Assembly: GCA_025358075.1 (NCBI GenBank)
Contig: JANYKU010000005.1
Coordinates: forward strand, 1 to 53,383
Length of the DNA stretch: 53,383 nt
Origin: Ilumatobacteraceae bacterium
GTDB taxonomy: Bacteria > Actinomycetota > Acidimicrobiia > Acidimicrobiales > Ilumatobacteraceae
Direction: 5' to 3'
A program made the position numbers and the translations under genes. Under the pieces are notes generated by a model. That model made no database searches. It was given only the letters and a program-made list of their open reading frames with translations, and was not told where the DNA came from. This document shows, in pieces, positions 24,666-31,404 of the stretch (the stretch's first letter is position 1; every line of letters begins with the position of its first letter).

Positions 24666-25150
24666 CGACGCCACTGTTGCATCCGAATGTCGAGCCACTC
24701 GGGTTCTTGCTCGGCACGTGGACAGGCCGTGGTCACGGTGTGTACCCGACGATCGAATCGTTCGACTACGACGAGACCATCACCTTCGGTCATTCTGGTA
24801 AACCATTCCTCGCCTACAACCAGCGCACGGCAGCGGCGGACGACGGCCGTCCGTTGCACGCCGAATCCGGCTACTGGCGGATGCCGCAGGCCGGCGTCGT
24901 AGAACTGGTACTGGCCCACCCGACGGGCATCGTCGAGGTCCAAGAGGGCACGCTCGACGACATCGGAACCGAACGATCGATCCGCCTGCGCTCGATGATG
25001 ATCTCCCGCACCTCGACAGCGAAAGAGGTCGTCGAAGTCGAGCGCGACGTCACGGTTGACGGTGACGTGCTGCGCTACGAGGTGCGGATGGCCGCGGTCG
25101 GACAGCCGCTGCAACTCCATCTGTCCGCGGTGCTCCATCGCACTCGATGA
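24662..25150 (+). CDS. nitrobindin-like heme-binding beta-barrel protein (Rv2717c family)
   Basis: The 162-residue protein matches the nitrobindin/THAP4 family, a ten-stranded barrel that binds ferric heme and interacts with NO or peroxynitrite. Signatures are [52 protein letters not shown] and the C-terminal [16 protein letters not shown], which carries the proximal heme histidine region. In mycobacteria the homologue (Rv2717c) sits next to nrdR; here it has moved about 12 kb away. The GTG start is supported by the family N-terminus and overlaps a small upstream frame. Confidence 0.9.
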   Translation: MTTPLLHPNVEPLGFLLGTWTGRGHGVYPTIESFDYDETITFGHSGKPFLAYNQRTAAADDGRPLHAESGYWRMPQAGVVELVLAHPTGIVEVQEGTLDDIGTERSIRLRSMMISRTSTAKEVVEVERDVTVDGDVLRYEVRMAAVGQPLQLHLSAVLHRTR

Positions 25151-25263
25151 GACCAGGTTTCTGCCACTCGAACTCGAAGCACGACAGGCCGGGCCCGGCG
25201 AACGCGTCGAAGAGCCGCTCGGCCGGCGACACCGGGCGGCGGTCATCGTGCGATGCTGCGTGC

Positions 25264-25647
25264 ATGCCGAACGAAGATCTGCAAGAGAGGTCCGCCGCAT
25301 TCCAGCGCTGCATCGAACATCGTGACGTCACAGCTGCCGACGAGATCCTCGACGACGAGTACGCGCTCGTTCTCGTGCACCCCGCACCGGCCGTCATTCC
25401 GAAGGCGCGTTGGATCGCGACATTGCCCGACTACATCGTCCACAGCTACGACGTCCTCGACACCATCACCGACGTTGACGGCGACTGCGCAACGATCCTG
25501 CATCGTGCCCGACAACGGGCCACGGTGCTCGGAGTGGATCGCAGCGGGCTGTTCGTCATCACCGACATCTGGCGCGTTCGAGGGGATCGATGGCGGATCT
25601 GGCGTCGGCACTCCACGCCACTCGAGGCAGGAGAGATGCCCGAGTAA
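25264..25647 (+). CDS. NTF2-like / DUF4440 small protein
   Basis: The 127-residue protein has the cone-shaped NTF2-like fold pattern: an N-terminal helix pair (LQERSAAFQRCIEHRDVTAADEIL), a DDEYALVLVHP strand segment, and terminal strands around VITDIWRVRGDRWRIWRRHSTP. Such domains serve as small-molecule isomerases or binding modules; catalytic residues cannot be assigned. There is no Shine-Dalgarno. It follows nitrobindin after 113 bp in the same direction. Confidence 0.75.
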   Translation: MPNEDLQERSAAFQRCIEHRDVTAADEILDDEYALVLVHPAPAVIPKARWIATLPDYIVHSYDVLDTITDVDGDCATILHRARQRATVLGVDRSGLFVITDIWRVRGDRWRIWRRHSTPLEAGEMPE

Positions 25648-25720
25648 TAACGAGAAGCGACCGAGTGCGTCCGGCCGGGCGACATTGGTTGGCGTCACGG
25701 CGGTATGCAAGCGTGATCAG

Positions 25721-26680
25721 GTGGCTCGGACAGATGACGTGGTGACCCAACAGACGGGCCGGGAGGGCAACAGGGCACTCGGTGCAGTTGCCGTCGCAAT
25801 CACCATCACCGTCTTCTCGTTTGCATCGACGTTGGTGAAACGCGCCGACACCCCGGCCGAGCTCGTCGCCTTCTGGCGGATGGTCATCACCTCCATCGTG
25901 TGGAACGCGATCGCGCTGTCGTCTGGAACGAGGCCGAGCTGGCGACGCATCCGGCGGGCCGCGCTGCCGGGCCTGTTCTTCGGCCTCGACATCGCCTTCT
26001 TCTATCTCGGTGCCACGCACAACAGCGTCGCCAATGCCGAGATGATCGGTGCGATGACACCGTTCATCGTCGTGCCGTTGGGTGCCAAGTTCTTCGGCGA
26101 GCGACTGAACTCGCGGGCGCTCGTGTTTGCTGTGTTCGCGATTGGCGGGGTAGCGATGGTGCTCTTCGCCGCGCCGGCGAGCGGCGACGCGTCGCTCCGC
26201 GGCAGCATCTTCGGTGTGATCGCGCTCGGTTGTTGGGCCGGCTACATCTCGGGCACGCGGCGCGTGCGCGGCGAGATGGACGTCGCCAGCTACATGGCGG
26301 CGATGACTCCAGTGGCGACGATTGCGGTGCTGCCCTTGGCGCTACTTCATGGTCACATGCTCTCGATCACCGCCCATGGGTGGATGTACACCGTGATGCT
26401 GACGCTGATGACCGGCGTGCTCGCCCACGGGTTGATGGTGTTCGCCCAGAGCGCGATCCCGATCGGCACCATCGGCATCGCCCAGATCGCTCAGCCTGCG
26501 CTGGCCGCGCTGTGGTCGTTCCTGCTGCTCGGTGAGACCTTGCAGGGATGGCAGGTGATCGGGATGGCGCTCGTGCTCGTCGGGTTGTTGGGGTTCGTAC
26601 TGCTCAACCAACGCAAGAGCTTTCAGACCGGCGCGCTGGCAGAACCTGTCTCGGTAACGGAGGACTTCGGCACGGCGTGA
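25721..26680 (+). CDS. EamA-family (DMT superfamily) transporter
   Basis: The roughly 319-residue protein has ten predicted membrane helices in two repeated EamA halves. Examples are AITITVFSFASTLVKR, AEMIGAMTPFIVVPLGAKFFGERL and, in the second half, GIAQIAQPALAALWSFLLLGETL, where the two repeats align. The family exports amino acids and other metabolites by proton exchange; the substrate is unknown. Start choice is uncertain: GTG 25721 is given, GTG 25742 is an alternative, and neither has a strong ribosome site. Confidence 0.85.
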   Translation: MARTDDVVTQQTGREGNRALGAVAVAITITVFSFASTLVKRADTPAELVAFWRMVITSIVWNAIALSSGTRPSWRRIRRAALPGLFFGLDIAFFYLGATHNSVANAEMIGAMTPFIVVPLGAKFFGERLNSRALVFAVFAIGGVAMVLFAAPASGDASLRGSIFGVIALGCWAGYISGTRRVRGEMDVASYMAAMTPVATIAVLPLALLHGHMLSITAHGWMYTVMLTLMTGVLAHGLMVFAQSAIPIGTIGIAQIAQPALAALWSFLLLGETLQGWQVIGMALVLVGLLGFVLLNQRKSFQTGALAEPVSVTEDFGTA

Positions 26681-26710
26681 CTACCCGGACCCGAGGGCAG
26701 GCAGAGGTTG

Positions 26711-27007
26711 CTAGCTTGCTAGGGAGGTCTGCTCGACGACGGACTCCGGTTTGCTTGCCGCTGCACGACGTGGGTCGGGCAAGCCGACCACGGTGCGGTA
26801 CACGTGGTCGACGTCGAACCCCTGGTCAGCGAGTTCGTCGAGCGCTCGCTGCTGGCAACCGACCAAGGTTCGCGCCGACGCGTGCAAGTCGGGGATGTCG
26901 GGCGAATCGACCCGCCATACGAACCCCTCGGGGTTGATACCGAAGCTGTATCGAAGCTCGATCATGATCTCAGATTGGCGTCCGCGAACTCGGAATTCGA
27001 GGGCCAT
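26711..27007 (-). CDS. small HicB-like domain protein, orphan
   Basis: The 98-residue protein resembles HicB-like partial RNase H folds: a FVWRVDSPDIPDLHASARTL-type strand-helix segment followed by CQQRALDELADQGF. ATG 27007 is favoured because GAAGGA lies 3 nt upstream; ATG 26965 would shorten it by 14 residues. HicB proteins are antitoxins, but no HicA toxin gene is adjacent. It is divergent from the MarR regulator, and its promoter would share the same operator region. Confidence 0.6.
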   Translation of the reverse strand: MALEFRVRGRQSEIMIELRYSFGINPEGFVWRVDSPDIPDLHASARTLVGCQQRALDELADQGFDVDHVYRTVVGLPDPRRAAASKPESVVEQTSLAS

Positions 27008-27088
27008 TGGTCCTTCGCTCAGCGTGTCCAAAGGGCACGGTGAGTGGCTGATCGCTGCTCGGCGCGAGGGCGATGATGTTAAGGTAGT

Positions 27089-27112
27089 AGTTCGAACTCC
27101 GAACAATTCGGA
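27089..27112. promoter_or_regulatory. MarR operator candidate
   Basis: Two adjoining palindromes occur: AGTTCGAACT (27089-27098) and TCCGAA-CAA-TTCGGA (27098-27112). A third half-site, TTCGGA, follows at 27114-27119. They lie 14 bp before the MarR start and between divergent genes, as expected for an autoregulatory site. Confidence 0.65.
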
Positions 27113-27125
27113 CTTCGGATGAGCG

Positions 27126-27593
27126 ATGGACGAAACCATGAATGAAAACGACCCGACCTTGACCATTGCCCGGCTCGCTCGCGTGCTGGAATGCAACGCG
27201 GCCGCCGAGCTGACGTTGCCGCAATATCGGGTTCTCGGTCTGCTCGCAGGAGGCGACGAACGGGCCAGCCTGTTGGCCAGACGTGTCGCTGTTGCCAAGC
27301 CGACGCTGACATCGATCGTCGACAGCCTGTTCGAGCGGGGCCTCGTGTCCCGTGACACACCGGACGGCGACCGGCGCTCGGTGCGGGTCTCCATCACGCG
27401 GGCCGGACGAACTGAGCTGCGGCGGTCGTCAACGGCCTTCCGTGAGGTGCTCGACGGGGTGTTAGCCGACTGCGCCGATCCCGACGGCGTGCTTCGCGCA
27501 CTTCATGACGTTCGCCACGCATTGGACGAACGCTGGGCCAATCGTGCTGCCAGTGATCAGGGAGTTGGCGCAGGCGACGGTATCCATCGATGA
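27126..27593 (+). CDS. MarR family transcriptional regulator
   Basis: The 155-residue protein has the MarR winged helix: LPQYRVLGLLAGG, recognition region SLLARRVAVAKPTLTSIVDSL (about 48-68) and a wing with DTPDGDRRSVRVSITRAG (about 77-94), the classic DxRs motif. It is probably the ligand-relieved repressor of the exporter that follows; its stop overlaps the ABC start in ATGA. ATG 27138 is a possible alternative start. Confidence 0.9.
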   Translation: MDETMNENDPTLTIARLARVLECNAAAELTLPQYRVLGLLAGGDERASLLARRVAVAKPTLTSIVDSLFERGLVSRDTPDGDRRSVRVSITRAGRTELRRSSTAFREVLDGVLADCADPDGVLRALHDVRHALDERWANRAASDQGVGAGDGIHR

Positions 27594-30500
27594 GCGGACG
27601 GAACCGAGGGGATACGTCCGCGATCGACGCCGCCTACACGCGACCCGGCCCGGCCGGCGAGGGAGTTGGCTGGTTGCGTCGGCTCGGTCCGTTCATTCGT
27701 CGCTACCGCGCCGCCGTCGTCGCTACGTTGATCCTGTCGGTCGTGGCACAAACCCTCATTGGGTTGCTGCCGCTCATCCAGCAGATCATCGTCGACCACA
27801 GCATCCTCAGTCGCGAGCGCCCGGTCGGTCCGATGCTGATCCTGCTGTTGTCAACCGGGTTCCTGGGGTTCACGGCCAACTACGGACGGCGATACCTCGG
27901 CGCCAAGGTCAGCGTCGGCATACAGCACGATCTCCGCCTCGCCATCCACCGTCACCTCTACGAGCTCGACTTCTCGCGGCACGACGAACTGTCCGTCGGC
28001 GACGTGATGTCGCGCGCGACAGCCGACCTGACCTTGATCCAGGTGTTCTTCTTCTCCGTGCCGATGCTGGTTGCCAACTTCACCCTGCTCGTGGTGGCGC
28101 TGACTGTGATGTTCGTGCTGTCGTCGCTGCTGAGCCTGGTGATCGTGGTCTTCGTACCGGTCTTCGCCGGGTTGGCGTACCGGTTCCGCAATCGAATCTT
28201 TCCCTCGAGTTGGAACGATCAGCGGCTGTCGGGGGCGGTGGCCGGAGTGGTCGACGAAGCCGTGACCGGTGTGCGAGTCGTCAAGGCCTTCGCCCAGGAG
28301 GACCGCGAGTTCGCTCGGCTGATGGACCGGTCCCACGAGCTGTACCAGTCGCGCATGCGCACTGCTCGGTTCAACGCCCGCTACTCGTCGACGCTGCAAC
28401 TGCTGCCGATGCTCGGTCAGCTCGGCGTGCTCGGGATCGGCGGGTGGCTCGCCCTGGACGGCCACATCACGCTTGGCGTGTTCCTGGCCTTCGCCAGCTA
28501 CCTCGTGCAGATCATCACGCCGGTGCGAATCCTGTCGAGTGTGTTGGCGACCGCCCAGCAGGCTCGAGCCGGTTCCGAGCGGGTGTTCGAGCTCCTCGAC
28601 ATGCAGCCCCGCGTCACCGATGTGGCCGATGCTCGCGTCGTCGTCAACCCGGAGGGTGCGATCGAGCTCGAAGACGTCACGTTCGGGTACGCCGATTCGC
28701 CGAACGCCCTCAACGGCATCTCGCTGAGCATCCGACCCGGCGAGCGGATCGGCCTTGTCGGAGCCTCGGGATCAGGCAAGACCACGCTCGCCCTGTTGAT
28801 GGCTCGGTTCTACGATCCGCGAAGCGGAGTGGTGCGGTTCGATGGCACCGACGTGCGTGAGCTCACGCTCTCGTCGTTGCGGACGGCCGTCAATGTGGTG
28901 TTCGAGGAGAGCTTCCTCTTCTCGGCAACGATCAAGGAGAACATTGCGTTCGCTCGGCCGGGCGCCAGCGACGCAGACATCGTCGCCGCCGCCCGCGTGG
29001 CTGAGGCCCACGAGTTCATCCTCGACCTCTCCCACGGCTACGACACGATGGTCGGCGAGCGGGGCTACACCTTGTCGGGTGGTCAACGACAGCGCATCGC
29101 CCTGGCGCGCGCCGCACTCGCCGACCCGACCGTGCTGGTACTCGACGATGCCACGTCGGCGATCGACGCCCGCACCGAGGAGGCCATTCATCACTCGCTC
29201 GGGGACGAGCTGGCCGGTCGCACCACCATCCTCATCGCTCACCGTTCGTCGACGTTGCGGTTGGCAGATCGCGTCATCGTGCTCGACGAGGGGCGGATCG
29301 TCGCCGAGGGCACCAATGCCGAGCTGTGGCACACGTCGGCGCTCTACCGGGAGCTGCTGACCGGCCCGGAGCTGGACCCGATCGATCACGAGTCGGCGCC
29401 GATCGAAGCGGTCGACCCCGCGGCGTGGCCGAGGTCCGGCGCCGACGATGGCCATGGATCCCCCCACATCGATCTGTCGACGATGTTTGCCGGCATGTCG
29501 GCTGGCATGGCCGCCAGCAACCTGGCCGGCCGATCCGGTCTCGTGGCCGTCACACCCGAGTTGCTCGCCCGAGTCGCCGAGCTCCCTCCGTTGCGTGGCG
29601 AGCCCGAGGTCGACCTCGTCGAAGCCACGCACACCCACGGCGGCTCGTCCTTGCGCCGGCTCGCCAATCGCTTTCGAGTTCCACTGCTCGTCGTCGCTGG
29701 GCTCGTCTTGATCGACGCCGCAACCACGCTCGTCGGGCCGCTCCTCATCCGCCACGGGCTCGACAGCGGTGTGGAGCTGCATCGCGGGCCCGTCCTGGTT
29801 GTGATGTGCATCATCTTCCTCGCGGTCCAGCTGGTCAGCTGGGGGAACCAGGTCGTCGAGCTCACGTACACCTCTCGCACCGCCGAACGAATCATGTACT
29901 CGCTGCGGGCGAGGACGTTCGGCCACCTGCAGCGCCTGTCGCTCGACTACTACGACAAGGAGATGGGCGGGCGGATCATGACCCGCATGACCACCGACGT
30001 CGAAGCGCTGGCGCAGCTCCTTCAGCAAGGCTTGCTGCTGGCGCTCACCAGCCTGGTCAGTTGCGTCGGCGTCGTCGGAATTCTGTTGGTGCTCGACGTG
30101 CGTCTCGCGCTTGCCGCATTCATCGTGCTGCCGGTACAGGCGTTGGTGACCGTGTGGTTCCAACGCGGCTCTCGACGCTCGTATCTGCGGTCGCGCGATG
30201 CGATCTCGACGGTCAACGCCGAATTGCAAGAGAGCCTGGCCGGTGTTCGAGTCACGCAATCGTTGGGGCGCGAAGACAACAACGCCGTTCGCTTTGCCGC
30301 CCGGTCGGAGCGCTACCGCGACGCCCGCCTGCGATCGATGCAGCTCATGTCGATCTACTTCGCCAGCAGCCAGTTGCTCAGCACCATTGCCAAGGCGATC
30401 ATCCTTTGGTACGGCGCCCACCTGATCGGCAACGGCACGCTGACGTCGGGCCTGTTGATCGCCTTCCTTCTCTACCTCGACCAGTTCTTCAACCCGCTGC

Positions 30501-31372
30501 AACAGCTCTCGGGTGTGTTCGATCAATGGATCCAGTCGCGGGTGTCGCTCGGGCGCCTCGACGAACTGCTGGCCACGCCCACCTCCACGCCCGAAGTAGC
30601 CGACCCCACCGATCCCGGTCACGTCGTCGGCAAGGTGCAGCTGCGGCAGGTCCGCTTCGCCTACTCTGCGGATGCGCCCGAGGCGCTGCGCGGCGTGGAT
30701 CTCGACATCCTTCCCGGCGAATCCGTTGCCCTCGTCGGCACCACCGGCGCCGGAAAGTCGACGTTCGTCAAGCTCGTCGCCCGCTTCTACGACCCGACCG
30801 GCGGTCGGGTGCTGGTCGACGGTGTCGATCTTCGCCAGCTCGATCTTCACGCGTTCCGCCGCTCCATCGGTTACGTGCCGCAAGAGCCGTTCTTGTTCTC
30901 CGGCACGATTCGTTCCAACATCGCCTACGGTCGCCCCGACGCCACCGACGTCGAGATCGAACGAGCGGCGCGTGCGGTCGGTGCGCATGATCTGGTGGCG
31001 TCGATGCCCGATGGATACATGACCCCGGTGTCGGAGACCGGACGATCGTTGTCGGCCGGCCAGCGGCAGCTGCTCTGCCTGGCCCGTGCGCAACTCGTCG
31101 ACCCGAGCATCCTGATCCTCGACGAGGCGACCTCGAACCTCGATCTAGCCACGGAGGCAGAGGTGCAACGGGCGATGAACCTTGCGTCGAAGGGACGGAC
31201 CACCCTGCTGATCGCCCATCGTTTGCAGACCGCGCGGAACGCCTCGCGCATCGTCGTCGTCGACGACGGGCAGATCATCGAGGACGGCAGCCACGACGAG
31301 CTCGTCGCCGCCGGCGGTCACTACGCCGCCCTGTGGGACGCCTTCGACCAAGCGACGGCGCTCGAACACTGA
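27590..31372 (+). CDS. single-chain heterodimer-like ABC exporter (two TMD-NBD halves fused)
   Basis: The 1260-residue protein carries two complete ABC exporter halves. NBD1 has Walker A GASGSGKTT (391-399, K397), signature LSGGQRQ, and Walker B LVLDDATS with D520 where the catalytic glutamate belongs. NBD2 has Walker A with K1056, an altered signature LSAGQRQ and canonical LILDEATS with E1179. The degenerate site (NBD1 Walker B plus NBD2 signature) and the consensus site mirror heterodimeric multidrug exporters such as TM287/288, here in one chain. An acidic linker of about 90 residues joins the halves (about 595-690). It is coupled to the MarR gene by a 4-nt overlap, suggesting drug- or lipid-responsive export. 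Confidence 0.95.
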   Translation: MSGRNRGDTSAIDAAYTRPGPAGEGVGWLRRLGPFIRRYRAAVVATLILSVVAQTLIGLLPLIQQIIVDHSILSRERPVGPMLILLLSTGFLGFTANYGRRYLGAKVSVGIQHDLRLAIHRHLYELDFSRHDELSVGDVMSRATADLTLIQVFFFSVPMLVANFTLLVVALTVMFVLSSLLSLVIVVFVPVFAGLAYRFRNRIFPSSWNDQRLSGAVAGVVDEAVTGVRVVKAFAQEDREFARLMDRSHELYQSRMRTARFNARYSSTLQLLPMLGQLGVLGIGGWLALDGHITLGVFLAFASYLVQIITPVRILSSVLATAQQARAGSERVFELLDMQPRVTDVADARVVVNPEGAIELEDVTFGYADSPNALNGISLSIRPGERIGLVGASGSGKTTLALLMARFYDPRSGVVRFDGTDVRELTLSSLRTAVNVVFEESFLFSATIKENIAFARPGASDADIVAAARVAEAHEFILDLSHGYDTMVGERGYTLSGGQRQRIALARAALADPTVLVLDDATSAIDARTEEAIHHSLGDELAGRTTILIAHRSSTLRLADRVIVLDEGRIVAEGTNAELWHTSALYRELLTGPELDPIDHESAPIEAVDPAAWPRSGADDGHGSPHIDLSTMFAGMSAGMAASNLAGRSGLVAVTPELLARVAELPPLRGEPEVDLVEATHTHGGSSLRRLANRFRVPLLVVAGLVLIDAATTLVGPLLIRHGLDSGVELHRGPVLVVMCIIFLAVQLVSWGNQVVELTYTSRTAERIMYSLRARTFGHLQRLSLDYYDKEMGGRIMTRMTTDVEALAQLLQQGLLLALTSLVSCVGVVGILLVLDVRLALAAFIVLPVQALVTVWFQRGSRRSYLRSRDAISTVNAELQESLAGVRVTQSLGREDNNAVRFAARSERYRDARLRSMQLMSIYFASSQLLSTIAKAIILWYGAHLIGNGTLTSGLLIAFLLYLDQFFNPLQQLSGVFDQWIQSRVSLGRLDELLATPTSTPEVADPTDPGHVVGKVQLRQVRFAYSADAPEALRGVDLDILPGESVALVGTTGAGKSTFVKLVARFYDPTGGRVLVDGVDLRQLDLHAFRRSIGYVPQEPFLFSGTIRSNIAYGRPDATDVEIERAARAVGAHDLVASMPDGYMTPVSETGRSLSAGQRQLLCLARAQLVDPSILILDEATSNLDLATEAEVQRAMNLASKGRTTLLIAHRLQTARNASRIVVVDDGQIIEDGSHDELVAAGGHYAALWDAFDQATALEH

Positions 31373-31404
31373 CAGTCGCATCGGTCATCGGGCATAATCC
31401 TCCG

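Noticed and set aside
28772-31093. Long antisense frame across the ABC exporter
   Set aside because: All ABC motifs are on the plus strand; the antisense sequence is Arg/Gln/Asp-rich without recognisable domains.
27590-31372. Possible sequencing fusion of two ABC genes
   Set aside because: The frame is continuous through a plausible acidic linker and no internal ribosome site or stop is seen.
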